Of a DNA stretch of 64,000 nucleotides, positions 1-9,689 are shown piece by piece (the stretch's first letter is position 1; each line of letters begins with the position of its first letter). A program made the position numbers and the translations under genes. Origin of the DNA: Bradyrhizobium sp. B124 (GTDB lineage Bacteria > Pseudomonadota > Alphaproteobacteria > Rhizobiales > Xanthobacteraceae); assembly GCF_038967635.1 (NCBI RefSeq), contig NZ_CP152413.1, forward strand, positions 5,584,001 through 5,648,000. Reading direction: 5' to 3'. The notes below the pieces were generated by a model. It searched no databases. It was not told where the DNA came from and saw only the letters and a program-made list of their open reading frames with translations.

Positions 1-649
1 GGATTTCGGGGTTGGCGGCGTCCTTCTCGATCTTCTGGCGGAGGCGGTAGATGTGGGTTTCCAGCGTGTGGGTGGTGACGCCGGAATTGTAGCCCCAGAC
101 TTCCTGGAGCAGGGTCTCGCGCGACACCGGCATCTGGCCGGCGCGGTAGAGGAAGCGCAGGATCGCGGTTTCCTTCTCGGTCAGCCGCACCTTGCGGGCA
201 TTGGCGCCGGTGAGCATCTTCGAGCCGGGCCGGAACGAGTAGGGGCCGACCGAGAACACCGCGTCCTCGCTGGCCTCGTGCTGGCGCAGCTGCGCCCGGA
301 TCCGGGCCAGCAGCACCGCGAAGCGGAAGGGTTTTGCCACATAGTCGTTGGCGCCGCTTTCGAGGCCAAGGATGGTGTCGGAATCGGTGTCGTGGCCGGT
401 CAGCATGATGATCGGGGCCTTGAAACCGCCCTTGCGCAGGCTGCGGACCACTTCGCGGCCGTCGGTGTCGGGCAGGCCGACGTCCATCAGGACCAGATCG
501 GGAGAATTGGCTTTGGCGGCAGTGGCGCCCTTGGCGCCGGTGTCGACTGCGGAGGCTTCGAATTCCTCGTGCAGGGACAGCTGCTCGACCAGCGTATCGC
601 GCAGATCGGTATCGTCATCCACGATCAAGATCTTGCGGGCATTGGCCAT
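1..649 (-). CDS. OmpR/PhoB-family response regulator, partial at window edge
   Basis: DNA-binding response regulator read leftward from ATG at 649; the C-terminal end lies outside the window. The N-terminal receiver shows the acidic pair (LIVDDDTD), the phospho-acceptor Asp in LVLMDVGLPD, the conserved Thr (MLTGHD) and the Lys in VAKPF. A winged-helix domain follows, with the typical TEKE, SRETLLQEVWGYN and TVxTHIYRLR-like stretch (THTLETHIYRLRQKI). It should bind DNA as a dimer after phosphorylation by an unseen histidine kinase. It is divergent from a YkuD transpeptidase gene, which would fit control of the cell envelope; a CenR-like role is possible but this is inference only. Confidence 0.88.
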   Translation of the reverse strand, partial: MANARKILIVDDDTDLRDTLVEQLSLHEEFEASAVDTGAKGATAAKANSPDLVLMDVGLPDTDGREVVRSLRKGGFKAPIIMLTGHDTDSDTILGLESGANDYVAKPFRFAVLLARIRAQLRQHEASEDAVFSVGPYSFRPGSKMLTGANARKVRLTEKETAILRFLYRAGQMPVSRETLLQEVWGYNSGVTTHTLETHIYRLRQKIEKDAANPEI

Positions 650-891
650 AGGTACAATCCTTCGGGGGCGGGGCGGTCAGAAGCGGGGGGCGCTTATGGC
701 CGTAGCATCGGCTAGATACGTGCTCAGGTAGGCCGTCGTTACCGATTCACAAGGCAGCGCAGTCTACCTCAAATCCGGCGGGGCAGGACGTGAATGTCCT
801 GTAATGCCGGGAGATAGAATGTTTGGGACGTTCAAGGCAAGTTCAGTTTTGAACGATTCTTAAAGGAAGACCAGCTATTTCAATCACTTAT
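650..891. promoter_or_regulatory. Divergent promoter region with an inverted repeat
   Basis: This 242-base gap separates the response regulator from the transpeptidase gene, so it must hold both promoters. Near its right end lies GTTCAGTTTTGAAC (841-854), an inverted repeat with 5-base arms, preceded by another GTTCAA at 825-832. It could be an operator, possibly for the neighbouring response regulator; nothing in the sequence proves it. Confidence 0.3.
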
Positions 892-1431
892 ATGACAGTG
901 AAACGTGATCGCCCGCTCTCCGCCATCGAGGTCCGCAGCGCCGCCGGCGACCCGCGCCGGGGCTGGCTGACCGCCGATGGCTGGACCGTTCCGGTGGCGC
1001 TTGGGCGCGGCGGAATCCTCGCCAACAAGCGCGAGGGCGACGGCGGCACGCCACGCGGCATCTTCCACCCCAAGCAGCTCTGGTGGCGCGCCGACCGGCA
1101 CCGGCGTCCCGTGACCTTCCTGCCGGCGCGGCCGATCCGCCGCGAGGACGCCTGGTGCGAGGACCCGGCCGACCGCCATTACAACCAGCCGATCCGGCTC
1201 GACCGCGAGCAGGGCGGCGACCGCCTGACGCGCGAGGATCACCTCTACGACTTCATTGTCGAGATCGACCACAACGCCGCACCGCGCATCGCCGGCCGCG
1301 GCAGCGCCGTGTTCCTGCATCTGGCGCGGCCGAATTTCGGGCCGACCGCGGGCTGCGTCTCGATGACCAAGGCGTCGATGCTGCGGCTGCTGCGGCGGAT
1401 GTCGCCGCAGACCCGGATCATCATCGGGTAA
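892..1431 (+). CDS. L,D-transpeptidase (YkuD) family protein
   Basis: A 179-residue single-domain protein of the YkuD fold. The C-terminal third carries the family signature HLARPNFGPTAGCVSM, with the nucleophilic Cys near residue 155 and the preceding His. Family members form 3-3 peptidoglycan cross-links or attach proteins to the murein. There is no evident signal peptide and no peptidoglycan-binding domain, so it belongs to the short YkuD branch (often annotated as L,D-peptidoglycan transpeptidase YkuD) whose precise substrate is unclear. The ATG at 892 has only a weak, distant AAAGGAAGA upstream. It is divergent from the response regulator. Confidence 0.85.
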   Translation: MTVKRDRPLSAIEVRSAAGDPRRGWLTADGWTVPVALGRGGILANKREGDGGTPRGIFHPKQLWWRADRHRRPVTFLPARPIRREDAWCEDPADRHYNQPIRLDREQGGDRLTREDHLYDFIVEIDHNAAPRIAGRGSAVFLHLARPNFGPTAGCVSMTKASMLRLLRRMSPQTRIIIG

Positions 1432-1533
1432 AGTTCTGGAATAGCTGAGCATCGGTTTTCCCACGCGACAAGCACGACGCGCTTGTGCTGAGATCGTGCG
1501 CAACGCAGAAAATTCCCGCAGGGACGAAACCGC

Positions 1534-2319
1534 ATGCTCGACAACAACCAGATCGCCGCCGCCGCCAAGGTTCTGCACGATCACTGGCACGCCGGAATAA
1601 AACTCGGCGCGCTCGACGGCGCCATCCGGCCGCGCGACCGCGCCGAGGGTTACGCGGTGCAGGCTCAGCTGGAAAAGTCATCGCGCGAAAAACTGTTCGG
1701 CTGGAAGATCGCGGCGACCAGCGAGGCCGGCCAGAAGCATATCAATGTCGCAGGGCCGCTGGCCGGGCGCATCCTCGCCGAAACATTGATCGCTGATGGC
1801 GGCACCGCATCGATGAAGGGCAACGCGATGCGCGTCGGCGAACCGGAATACGCCTTCCGCATGGCGCGCGATCTCGCGCCGCGCACCACGCCCTACAGTG
1901 TGCAGGAGGTCCTCGACGCGGTCGGCACGCTGCATCCCGCGATCGAGATACCGGATTCGCGCTTCGCCGATTTCACATCGGCCGGCGAGGCGCAGCTGAT
2001 CGCCGACAACGCCTGCGCGCATCTGTTCGTGCTCGGACCCGCAACATCAGCGGATTGGCGCGCGATCGATCTGGTCGAGCAGCGCCCGACCATCACGCTG
2101 CGCGGCGAGCGCTACACCGGCCACGGCAAGAACGTGCTCGGCGATCCCCGCGTGGCACTCGCCTGGTGCGCCAACGAGCTGCGCGCGCTCCGCCTGACCT
2201 TGCGGGCAGGCGAGGTCGTCACCACAGGCACCTGCCATCCGCCGCTGCCGATTCAGGCCGGTGACGTGTTCGCAGCCGATTTCAGCGCGATCGGAACGGT
2301 GTCGGTGAAGTTCGCGTGA
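1534..2319 (+). CDS. 2-keto-4-pentenoate hydratase-like (FAH superfamily) protein
   Basis: A 261-residue protein resembling MhpD/2-oxopent-4-enoate hydratases of the fumarylacetoacetate hydrolase superfamily. Family-type features are GWKIAATS near residue 52, the metal-ligand region VGEPEYAFRMARDL near 98-110, and the C-terminal HPPLPIQAGDVFAADFSAIGTVSV segment split over the last 35 residues. These enzymes add water to 2-hydroxypenta-2,4-dienoates in meta-cleavage of aromatics, but no other catabolic gene is adjacent, so the true substrate is unknown. ATG at 1534 follows an AGGGACG ribosome-binding site. It converges on yggS across a palindromic repeat. Confidence 0.75.
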   Translation: MLDNNQIAAAAKVLHDHWHAGIKLGALDGAIRPRDRAEGYAVQAQLEKSSREKLFGWKIAATSEAGQKHINVAGPLAGRILAETLIADGGTASMKGNAMRVGEPEYAFRMARDLAPRTTPYSVQEVLDAVGTLHPAIEIPDSRFADFTSAGEAQLIADNACAHLFVLGPATSADWRAIDLVEQRPTITLRGERYTGHGKNVLGDPRVALAWCANELRALRLTLRAGEVVTTGTCHPPLPIQAGDVFAADFSAIGTVSVKFA

Positions 2320-2344
2320 GCCGTGCGCGAGCCGCACACACCGC

Positions 2345-2463
2345 CGTCGTCCTGGCGAAGGCCAGGACCCATTACCACCGCTGTCACTTGCAAGATGAAG
2401 GTCTCGCCGCGTGCCCTTTGCGATGGCCGCGGCGTATGGGTCCTGGCTTTCGCCAGGACGACG
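2345..2463. repeat. Palindromic intergenic repeat, GTCGTCC...GGACGAC type
   Basis: Two inverted arms (2345-2374 and 2435-2463) each fold as a perfect 8-bp hairpin (GTCCTGGC/GCCAGGAC with GAAG or TTTC loop), and the arms also pair with each other. It fills the gap between the convergent hydratase and yggS genes and ends directly at the yggS stop codon, so it may serve as a two-way terminator. Same type as 26488-26618 and 34164-34303. Confidence 0.8.
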
Positions 2464-3180
2464 TTAGTTGTGCACCACCGTCCGCGTCCCGAAGATCGCC
2501 GAGCCCACGCGCACATGGGTCGCGCCCATCTGGATCGCGACCGCGAAATCCGCGCTCATGCCCATCGAGAGATTCTTCAGCCCGTTGCGCGCGGCGATCT
2601 TGGCGCACAGCGCGAAATGCGGCGCCGGGGCCTGGTCGACCGGCGGGATGCACATCAGTCCTGAAATCTGCAGGCCATATTTGTCGCGGCATGCCGCGAT
2701 GAAGGCATCCGCGTCCTGCGGCGCGACGCCGGCCTTCTGCGGCTCCTCGCCGGTATTGATCTGGACGAACAGCTCCGGATGCTTCCCTTGATTTTTGATT
2801 TCCTTGGCTAACGCTTCGCAAATGCTGGCGCGGTCGACCGAATGGATCGCATCGAACAGCGCCACCGCTTCCTTGGCCTTGTTCGACTGCAACGGCCCGA
2901 TCAGATGCAGCTGCAGTCCCGGATGAGCCTGGATTAATTCCGGCCACTTGCCCTTGGCCTCCTGCACGCGGTTTTCGCCAAAAACGCGCTGTCCGGCGCG
3001 AATAATCGGCAAAATTGCGTCGGCCGCGAATGTCTTCGACACCGCGATCAAGGTCACTGAGGCGCGGTCGCGCCGCGCTTCCTTGCAGGCATGCGCGATC
3101 TCCTGCTCCACGGCGGCGAGGCCGAACGCGGGGTCATGTGGTGAATCAGCCGATAACGGCGCGGTCGGGCTTTGTGTCAT
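2464..3180 (-). CDS. YggS/PROSC-family PLP homeostasis protein
   Basis: A 238-residue single-domain PLP-binding protein of the alanine-racemase-like TIM-barrel type. The PLP lysine lies in TLIAVSKTF near residue 48, followed by FGENRVQEAKGKW, HLIGPLQSNKAK, FVQINTGEEPQKAG and the C-terminal phosphate-binding SMGMSADFAVAIQMGATHVRVGSAIFG region. Members have no known catalytic activity; they buffer pyridoxal phosphate and affect amino-acid and vitamin B6 balance. Length is usual for the family. It starts with ATG at 3180 and is divergent from the diguanylate cyclase gene. Confidence 0.93.
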   Translation of the reverse strand: MTQSPTAPLSADSPHDPAFGLAAVEQEIAHACKEARRDRASVTLIAVSKTFAADAILPIIRAGQRVFGENRVQEAKGKWPELIQAHPGLQLHLIGPLQSNKAKEAVALFDAIHSVDRASICEALAKEIKNQGKHPELFVQINTGEEPQKAGVAPQDADAFIAACRDKYGLQISGLMCIPPVDQAPAPHFALCAKIAARNGLKNLSMGMSADFAVAIQMGATHVRVGSAIFGTRTVVHN

Positions 3181-3289
3181 GCTTGTGCCGTTCTCTGACA
3201 GGCGCGGGGGGTTGGCTCGAATTTTACCAAATTCGGGAAAGGCTTTTTGAAGCCCTTCACTCTACCTTGCGCCCGGGCAAGGGACCAGA

Positions 3290-4981
3290 ATGTCGGGCGT
3301 CACTTTCAACCGCAACCGGGTCAGACTCAAGAAGGTTCTGGGCATTCGCGCCCGGCTCGCCTTGCTTGCGGTGATGCTGGTCGCGCCCTTGATGCTCGAT
3401 CGCGTCCGCACGCTGGAGAATTTCCGCTCGACGCAGATCGCGCAGGCCGCGGCCGGCTATGCCAACCTCACCGCGCACGCTGCCGAAACCCAGCGCGAGG
3501 TGGTCTCCTCGGTCGAGACCATGCTGAAATCCGCCGCCTATATCCGCGCCTCCGGCGGCATCGGACAGAGCTGCGAAGTGTTGCGCGCCAGCCTGCCGAC
3601 GATCCTGCCATGGATCCGCAGCATCATGTTCGTCTCCAGGGACGGTCTCGTGCAGTGTTCGACGCTCAACAGCCAGGTCGGACTCAATCTCGGCGACCGC
3701 GAATATTTCAAGAAGGCGCAGGACAACCGCGGCTTCGTGTTCAGCGACTATCTGCGCGGCAGGACCAACGGCCGGCCGATGATGATGGCCGCCTATCCGG
3801 TGGCCGCGATCAATCCGGAGCTCGACTCCATCGTCGTCGCCGGCATCAACATCGACTGGCTGTCGCAGATCATGGGTAATCTCGGCGGCCAGCCCGGCAT
3901 GTCGGCGGTTCTCGTCGACTCGACCGGCGTCGTGGTCGCCGCCCCCACGGATCATGCGAGCCTGATCGGCCGCTCGCTCGACACCATCCCCTTGATGTCG
4001 GCGATTGCGGAGAAGGCGCTGAGCTACGACGAGCCGTCAGGCTCGGTGTCGTTCACGGCGTCCGACGGCGCGCAGCGCACCCTGAGCTTCGCCCGCATCG
4101 CCGGAACGCAATCCCGCCTGATCGTGAGCATGGATGAGGCCAAGGTGACGGCGGCGATCAGCCGTGAGATCCGCACCGCCTATCTGCAGCTCGGCTTCGT
4201 CTGCCTCTTCGTTTTGTTGGGTGCCCTGGTCGGCGCGGAGCGGCTCGTGATCCATCCGATCGAGCTGATGACCAGCATGGCGCGGCGCTTCGGCGAGGGC
4301 GACTGGTCGGCGCGCGTCGCCAAGCACAAGCTGCCGTCGGAATTCGTGCCGCTGGCGCGCGCCTTCAACGCGATGGCGGCGCAGCTCAGCCAGCGCGAGC
4401 GTGAGCTCGTCGCCTCCAACGATCGCCTCACCGTGATGGCGTCGATCGATGCGCTGTCCGGCCTTGCCAACCGCCGCGGCTTCCAGAGCCGGCTCGATTT
4501 CGAGTGGATGCGGGCGCAGCAATATGAATGCGAGCTGTCGCTGATGATGATCGATGTCGATCACTTCAAGCTCTACAACGACACCTACGGCCATCCCGAA
4601 GGCGACGTCTGCCTGACCCGGATCGGCGAGACGCTGGCCGGGATCGCCGCCGACACCATGGGCTTCGCCGGCCGCTACGGCGGCGAGGAATTTTGTCTAT
4701 TGCTGCCGAACACCGACGCCGCGCACGCACTCGCGATCGGCGAAACCGTGCGCACCGCAATCCTCGGCCTCGCCGTGCCGCATGCGCCTTCCAGCCATTG
4801 CGTCGTCACCGTCAGCGTCGGCGTCGCCACCACGAAACCGAACGAGACCCAGCGTCCCGGCGACCTGATCGAGGCGGCGGACGCCGCCCTCTACGCCGCC
4901 AAACGCCGAGGCAGGAATGCCGTGATCGAGCACGGCTTCTTGCAGACGCTGGATGAAGCCGGGATGGCGCTGGCGAGTTAG
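3290..4981 (+). CDS. Membrane-bound diguanylate cyclase (sensor-HAMP-GGDEF)
   Basis: A 563-residue protein. An N-terminal membrane helix (about 18-35) is followed by a periplasmic Cache-like sensor, a second membrane helix near 290-315 (LQLGFVCLFVLLGALVGAE), a HAMP-like linker (EGDWSAR...LARAFNAMAAQL) and a C-terminal GGDEF domain with MIDVDHFKLYNDTYGH and the active-site GGEEF. It should make cyclic di-GMP from two GTP in response to an extracytoplasmic signal. The usual product-inhibition RxxD motif ahead of GGEEF is absent (AADTMGFAGRYGGEEF). It stands alone between yggS and leuS. Confidence 0.9.
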   Translation: MSGVTFNRNRVRLKKVLGIRARLALLAVMLVAPLMLDRVRTLENFRSTQIAQAAAGYANLTAHAAETQREVVSSVETMLKSAAYIRASGGIGQSCEVLRASLPTILPWIRSIMFVSRDGLVQCSTLNSQVGLNLGDREYFKKAQDNRGFVFSDYLRGRTNGRPMMMAAYPVAAINPELDSIVVAGINIDWLSQIMGNLGGQPGMSAVLVDSTGVVVAAPTDHASLIGRSLDTIPLMSAIAEKALSYDEPSGSVSFTASDGAQRTLSFARIAGTQSRLIVSMDEAKVTAAISREIRTAYLQLGFVCLFVLLGALVGAERLVIHPIELMTSMARRFGEGDWSARVAKHKLPSEFVPLARAFNAMAAQLSQRERELVASNDRLTVMASIDALSGLANRRGFQSRLDFEWMRAQQYECELSLMMIDVDHFKLYNDTYGHPEGDVCLTRIGETLAGIAADTMGFAGRYGGEEFCLLLPNTDAAHALAIGETVRTAILGLAVPHAPSSHCVVTVSVGVATTKPNETQRPGDLIEAADAALYAAKRRGRNAVIEHGFLQTLDEAGMALAS

Positions 4982-5357
4982 TACCTCTGATCAAGGAGCG
5001 GGCGGAACGAACGGCAAAACTCGGACAAAACATGTCGCGAGGACGCGAAATCGGGCCCCATATCACGCTGTCATCGCCCGGCTCGACCGGGCGATCCAGT
5101 ACGCCGCGGCCTCTCGGTTCAAGTATAAACGTCTCTGGAATACTGGGTCACCCGGTCAAGCCGGGTGACGACACCGGATCGGTTCCTAGCGGGCTGCCGT
5201 GTGGCGACCCTCACCCTTCCCCGCTGTACCGACGGCAGGCCATGAGCATTTGGCAGCCCCCAAGCCGTTGACCCCATGGGCGATTTTATGGCCTAGTCCG
5301 CCGTCCCCGGATGGGACCCGAAAACCACCCAAAGCCACCCAGAATCCCTGCGATTTC
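4982..5357 (+). other. Long intergenic leader before leuS
   Basis: This 376-base gap between the diguanylate cyclase and leuS contains one palindromic repeat (5070-5173) and otherwise no recognisable gene. A reading frame continues upstream of the chosen leuS start to 5199, but its translation is proline-rich and unlike any LeuS N-terminus, so it is treated as non-coding. The leuS promoter should lie after the repeat, but no clear -35/-10 pair was identified. Confidence 0.5.
5070..5173. repeat. Palindromic intergenic repeat, GTCATCGCCCGG type
   Basis: Inverted arms at 5070-5102 and 5140-5173 read CGCCCGGCTCGACCGGGCG and its near-complement CACCCGGTCAAGCCGGGTG, each itself a hairpin, with GTACT-like inner ends. 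This is a common Bradyrhizobium-style intergenic palindrome; only one copy of this type is in the window. Confidence 0.75.
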
Positions 5358-7982
5358 ATGACCGCCGAACGCTACAACGCCCGTGAATCCGAACCCCGCT
5401 GGCAAGCCACCTGGGACGAAAAGGCGATCTTCGCCTCCAAGAACGACGATCCGCGGCCGAAATACTACGTGCTCGAAATGTTCCCGTACCCGTCGGGGCG
5501 CATCCATATCGGCCATGTCCGCAACTACACGCTCGGCGACGTGCTGGCCCGCTTCATGCGCGCCAAGGGCTTCAACGTGCTGCACCCGATGGGTTGGGAC
5601 GCGTTCGGCCTGCCGGCGGAGAACGCCGCGATCGAGCGCAAGGTGGCGCCGAAGGCCTGGACCTACGACAACATCGCCGCGATGAAGAAGCAGCTCAAGT
5701 CGATCGGGCTGTCGCTCGACTGGAGCCGGGAGTTCGCGACCTGCGACCCCAGCTACTACAAGCATCAGCAGAAGATGTTTCTGGACATGCTGCGCGCCGG
5801 CCTCGCCGAGCGCGAGAAGCGCAAGCTGAACTGGGATCCGGTCGACATGACCGTGCTCGCCAACGAGCAGGTGATCGACGGCCGCGGCTGGCGTTCCGGC
5901 GCCGTTGTCGAGCAGCGGGAAATGAGCCAGTGGGTCTTCAAGATCACGAAGTACGCGCAGGAGCTGCTGGAGGCGCTGGACGGCCTGGACCGCTGGCCCG
6001 ACAAGGTGCGGCTGATGCAGCGCAACTGGATCGGCCGCTCCGAGGGCCTGTTGATCCGCTTCGCGCTGGATCCGGCGACCACACCGGCCGGCGAGAGCGA
6101 GCTGAAGATCTTCACGACGCGGCCGGACACGCTGTTCGGCGCAAAATTCATGGCGATCTCGGCGGATCATCCGCTGGCGCAGGCGGCGGCCGCGAAGAAT
6201 CCGAAGCTCGCCGAGTTCATCGCCGACATCAAGAAGATCGGCACCGCGCAGTCGATCATCGACACCGCCGAGAAGCAGGGTTTTGATACCGGCATCAAGG
6301 CAGTGCATCCGTTCGATCCGAGCTGGAAGCTGCCGGTCTATGTCGCGAACTTCGTGCTGATGGAATACGGCACCGGCGCCATCTTCGGCTGCCCGGCGCA
6401 TGACCAGCGCGACCTCGACTTCGTCAACAAATACGGCCTCGGCAACGTGCCGGTGGTCTGCCCCGAGGGCCAGGACCCGAAGACGTTCTTCATCACCGAC
6501 ACCGCCTATGACGGTGACGGCCGCATGATCAATTCCCGCTTCCTCGACGGCATGACGATCGACGAGGCGAAGGAAGAGGTTGCGAAACGGCTGGAAGCCG
6601 AGCTGCGCGGGAATTCGCCGGTCGGTGAGCGGCAGGTGAATTTCCGGCTGCGCGACTGGGGCATTTCGCGCCAGCGCTATTGGGGCTGCCCGATTCCCGT
6701 CATCCATTGTCCGACATGCGACGTGGTGCCGGTGCCCGACGACCAGTTGCCGGTGACGCTGCCGGAGGATGTCAGCTTCGACAGACCGGGCAACGCGCTC
6801 GACCATCACCCGACCTGGAAGCACGTCACTTGCCCGAAGTGCGGCGGCAAGGCCGTGCGCGAGACCGACACGATGGACACCTTCGTGGACTCGTCCTGGT
6901 ACTTCGCGCGCTTCACCGATCCCTGGAACGAAACCGCGCCGACCACGCCCGCGGTCGCCAACCGGATGATGCCGGTCGACCAGTATATCGGCGGCGTCGA
7001 GCATGCGATCCTGCATCTGCTCTACAGCCGCTTCTTCACCCGCGCGATGAAGGCGACCGGCCACATCGACATGAGCGAGCCGTTCGCCGGCATGTTCACC
7101 CAGGGCATGGTGGTGCACGAGACCTACCAGAAGGCCGACGGCAGCTGGGTCACGCCGGCCGAGGTGAAGGTCGAGGTCGGCGGCAACGGCCGCCGCGCGG
7201 TGCTGATGGCGACCGGCGAGGACATCGAGATCGGCCCGATCGAGAAGATGTCGAAGTCGAAGAAGAACACCGTCGACCCCGACGACATCATCGCAAGCTA
7301 CGGCGCCGACGTGGCGCGCTGGTTCATGCTGTCGGACTCGCCGCCGGATCGCGACGTGATCTGGAGCGACGAACGCGTGCAGGGCGCCTCGCGCTTCGTG
7401 CAGCGGCTCTGGCGGCTGGTGAACGAATCGGCCGAGATCGCCAAGCTGGCGTCGGCGGCCCGGCCCGGCACCTTCGGGCCCGAGGCGCTGGCGTTGCGCA
7501 AGGCGGCCCATGGCGCGCTCGACAAGGTGTCGTCCGGGATCGAGCGGCTGCATTTCAATGTCTGCCTCGCGCATATCCGCGAATTCGCCAATGCGCTGTC
7601 CGAGGTGCTGGCGAAAGGCGACAAGCCGGCGCCGGACGTCGCCTGGGCGGTGAAAGAGGCCGCGACCATCCTGGTTCAGCTGTTCTCGCCGATGATGCCG
7701 CATCTGGCCGAGGAGTGCTGGGTGGTTCTGGGCCAGTCCGGCCTGGTTTCCGAGGCCGATTGGCCGCAAATCGAACGCGATTTGCTGGTCGAAGACAGCG
7801 TGACCCTGGTCGTCCAGGTCAACGGTAAAAAACGAGGTGATGTTACCGTGCCACGGGCGGCGCAAAATGCGGATATAGAGGCTGCCGTTTTGGCGCTCGA
7901 TGCGGTAAAAGCCGCACTGGGCGGCAAACCCGTCCGCAAGGTGATCGTGGTGCCCATGAGGATCGTCAATGTTGTCGGCTAG
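5358..7982 (+). CDS. leuS: Leucyl-tRNA synthetase
   Basis: An 874-residue class I aminoacyl-tRNA synthetase that charges tRNA-Leu. The HIGH-type motif is [15 protein letters not shown] near residue 45-59, the KMSKS loop is KMSKSKKNT near residue 630, and between them lies the CP1 editing domain with TTRPDTLFG and [15 protein letters not shown]. The C-terminal anticodon-binding and tail domains end in [16 protein letters not shown]. The ATG at 5358 gives [16 protein letters not shown], the standard N-terminus; upstream in-frame codons do not. It overlaps lptE by 14 bases and heads a leuS-lptE-holA operon. Confidence 0.97.
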   Translation: MTAERYNARESEPRWQATWDEKAIFASKNDDPRPKYYVLEMFPYPSGRIHIGHVRNYTLGDVLARFMRAKGFNVLHPMGWDAFGLPAENAAIERKVAPKAWTYDNIAAMKKQLKSIGLSLDWSREFATCDPSYYKHQQKMFLDMLRAGLAEREKRKLNWDPVDMTVLANEQVIDGRGWRSGAVVEQREMSQWVFKITKYAQELLEALDGLDRWPDKVRLMQRNWIGRSEGLLIRFALDPATTPAGESELKIFTTRPDTLFGAKFMAISADHPLAQAAAAKNPKLAEFIADIKKIGTAQSIIDTAEKQGFDTGIKAVHPFDPSWKLPVYVANFVLMEYGTGAIFGCPAHDQRDLDFVNKYGLGNVPVVCPEGQDPKTFFITDTAYDGDGRMINSRFLDGMTIDEAKEEVAKRLEAELRGNSPVGERQVNFRLRDWGISRQRYWGCPIPVIHCPTCDVVPVPDDQLPVTLPEDVSFDRPGNALDHHPTWKHVTCPKCGGKAVRETDTMDTFVDSSWYFARFTDPWNETAPTTPAVANRMMPVDQYIGGVEHAILHLLYSRFFTRAMKATGHIDMSEPFAGMFTQGMVVHETYQKADGSWVTPAEVKVEVGGNGRRAVLMATGEDIEIGPIEKMSKSKKNTVDPDDIIASYGADVARWFMLSDSPPDRDVIWSDERVQGASRFVQRLWRLVNESAEIAKLASAARPGTFGPEALALRKAAHGALDKVSSGIERLHFNVCLAHIREFANALSEVLAKGDKPAPDVAWAVKEAATILVQLFSPMMPHLAEECWVVLGQSGLVSEADWPQIERDLLVEDSVTLVVQVNGKKRGDVTVPRAAQNADIEAAVLALDAVKAALGGKPVRKVIVVPMRIVNVVG

Positions 7983-8526
7983 GATCAGGATCGCCGCCCG
8001 GCTCGTGGCCGTGGCAGCCTTGGCCGCGCTGACGGCTGGTTGCTTCCAGCCGATGTATGCCGAGCGCACCCTCGACGGCCAGTCGTCCGCCTTGCGCGAA
8101 AAGCTGATGGGCGTCGAGGTTCCCCCGGTCGACAAGGCGAACGCGTCCCGCGAGGCCCGGGTCGGCGTCGAGGTTCGCAACGCCCTCGCCTTCAAGCTCT
8201 ACGGCACCGCCACCGGCGCACCGCCGACGCACCGGCTGGTGCTGCGCTTCTATACCAGCCGCTCCTCGCTGATGATCGATCCGACCACCGCGCTGCCGAC
8301 CAGCGAGAACTACGGCATCGATGCCCAGTTCAACCTGATCGAGATCGCGTCGAACAAGTCGGTCATGACCGGCACCACGTTCTCGCGTGTGTCCTACGAC
8401 ATGCCGGGCTCCTATCAGCGCTTCGCCCGTACCCGCGCCCTCCGTGACGCCGAGGACCGCGCCGCGCAGGAGATCGCCGACAACATCCAGACCCGCCTCG
8501 CCTCCTTCTTCTCAGCCGGGACCTGA
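7969..8526 (+). CDS. lptE: LPS assembly lipoprotein LptE
   Basis: A 185-residue outer-membrane lipoprotein. A basic-hydrophobic signal peptide ends in the lipobox LTAGC (Cys near residue 24), followed by FQPMYAERT, the usual start of the alphaproteobacterial LptE mature part. LptE plugs the LptD barrel and helps insert lipopolysaccharide in the outer membrane. Its position between leuS and holA, overlapping the end of leuS, is the conserved location across proteobacteria and strengthens a call that sequence alone would make weakly. Confidence 0.88.
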   Translation: MLSARIRIAARLVAVAALAALTAGCFQPMYAERTLDGQSSALREKLMGVEVPPVDKANASREARVGVEVRNALAFKLYGTATGAPPTHRLVLRFYTSRSSLMIDPTTALPTSENYGIDAQFNLIEIASNKSVMTGTTFSRVSYDMPGSYQRFARTRALRDAEDRAAQEIADNIQTRLASFFSAGT

Positions 8527-8534
8527 TCGCCGCA

Positions 8535-9566
8535 TTGGTCGCGCTTCGCGGAAAAGAGATCGACAGCTTCCTCGCCCGGCCTGACGCCGGTCGCCCGATC
8601 ATCCTGCTTTACGGCCCGGACCTCGGCCTGGTGCGCGAGCGCGCCGACGCGCTGATGGCCTCCGCGGTCGACGATCCCAATGATCCGTTCTCGCTGGTGC
8701 GGCTCGATGGCGACGAGCTCGCCGCCGAACCATCGCGGCTGGTCGATGAGGCCATGACGGTGCCGCTGTTCGGCGGCCGCCGCGCCATCCGCGTCCGCGC
8801 CGGCTCGCGCAATTTCGCAAGCGGCGTCGAGACGCTGACCGAGACCCCAGCACTCAGGGATTGCCGCATCGTGATCGAGGCCGGCGAGCTCAGGCCGGAA
8901 TCGCCGCTGCGCAAGATCTGCGAGCGCGCCAAGAACGCGGTGGCGATCGGCTGCTATCCCGACACCGAACGCGACCTGACCAAGCTGATCGAGGACGAGC
9001 TGCGCGTCTCCAACCTGCGGCTCGCGCAGGACGCGCGCGCGGTGCTGATGTCGCTGCTCGGCGGCGACCGCATGGCCTCGCGCAACGAGCTGCGCAAGCT
9101 CGCGTTGTTCGCGCATGGCAAGGGCGAGATCACGCTCGACGACGTGATGACCGTGGTCTCCGACGCCTCCGAGCTGAAGCTCGATCCGATCGTCGACGGC
9201 GCCTTCGCCGGCAACGCCGCGTTGGTCGAAAGCGAGTTCACCAAGGCAATGGTCGCCGGCACCTATCCCGGCGTGATCATCTCGGCCGCGCAGCGCCAGG
9301 CGGCGTGGCTGCATAAATCGGCGCTCACGATCGCGGACGGCACGCCGGCGTCAGCCGTGCTCGAAGGCGGATTTCCGCGCCTGCATTTCTCGCGCAAGCC
9401 GGCGGTCGAGGTCGCGCTGCGCAATTTCACGCCGCCGCGGCTGGTGGCCGTGATCGATCAGCTCGCGACCGCGGCGCTCGACATGCGCAAGCAGGCCGCG
9501 CTCGCCGCCGTGATCGCGCAGCGCGCGCTGCTCTCGATCGCGGCGAATGCGAAGCGACGGGGGTGA
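8535..9566 (+). CDS. holA: DNA polymerase III subunit delta
   Basis: A 343-residue clamp-loader delta subunit, the wrench that opens the sliding clamp during replication. It shows the family N-terminus (PIILLYGPDLGLVRERADAL), the RRAIRVR segment, LEGGFPRLHFSRKP near the C-terminus and the three-domain length. The start appears to be TTG at 8535, nine bases after the lptE stop, because no ATG or GTG gives the conserved ALRGKEIDSFL beginning; CTG at 8523 is the only other option. It is the last gene of leuS-lptE-holA and converges on parB. Confidence 0.93.
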   Translation: MVALRGKEIDSFLARPDAGRPIILLYGPDLGLVRERADALMASAVDDPNDPFSLVRLDGDELAAEPSRLVDEAMTVPLFGGRRAIRVRAGSRNFASGVETLTETPALRDCRIVIEAGELRPESPLRKICERAKNAVAIGCYPDTERDLTKLIEDELRVSNLRLAQDARAVLMSLLGGDRMASRNELRKLALFAHGKGEITLDDVMTVVSDASELKLDPIVDGAFAGNAALVESEFTKAMVAGTYPGVIISAAQRQAAWLHKSALTIADGTPASAVLEGGFPRLHFSRKPAVEVALRNFTPPRLVAVIDQLATAALDMRKQAALAAVIAQRALLSIAANAKRRG

Positions 9567-9585
9567 GACACGATTTTGGAGTGAC

Positions 9586-9670
9586 GTCATTGCGAGCGAG
9601 GCGAAGCAATCCATCTTCCCGCGTGCTCGGAAAGATGGATTGCTTCGTCGCTGTCGCTCCTCGCAATGAC
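9586..9670. repeat. Palindromic intergenic repeat, GTCATTGCGAGCGA type
   Basis: Arms GTCATTGCGAGCGAGGCGAAGCAATCCATC and its near-complement (ending TCGCAATGAC) flank a short centre. It occupies most of the 123-base gap between convergent holA and parB. This is a widespread bacterial intergenic palindrome type; one copy is present here. Confidence 0.8.
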
Positions 9671-9689
9671 GGGGACAGATGTCGGCGGG

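Noticed and set aside
5286..8195. A very long open frame antisense to leuS
   Set aside because: Its translation is rich in Arg, His, Val and Asp with no family resemblance; long antisense frames are usual opposite GC-rich genes, and leuS itself is unmistakable.
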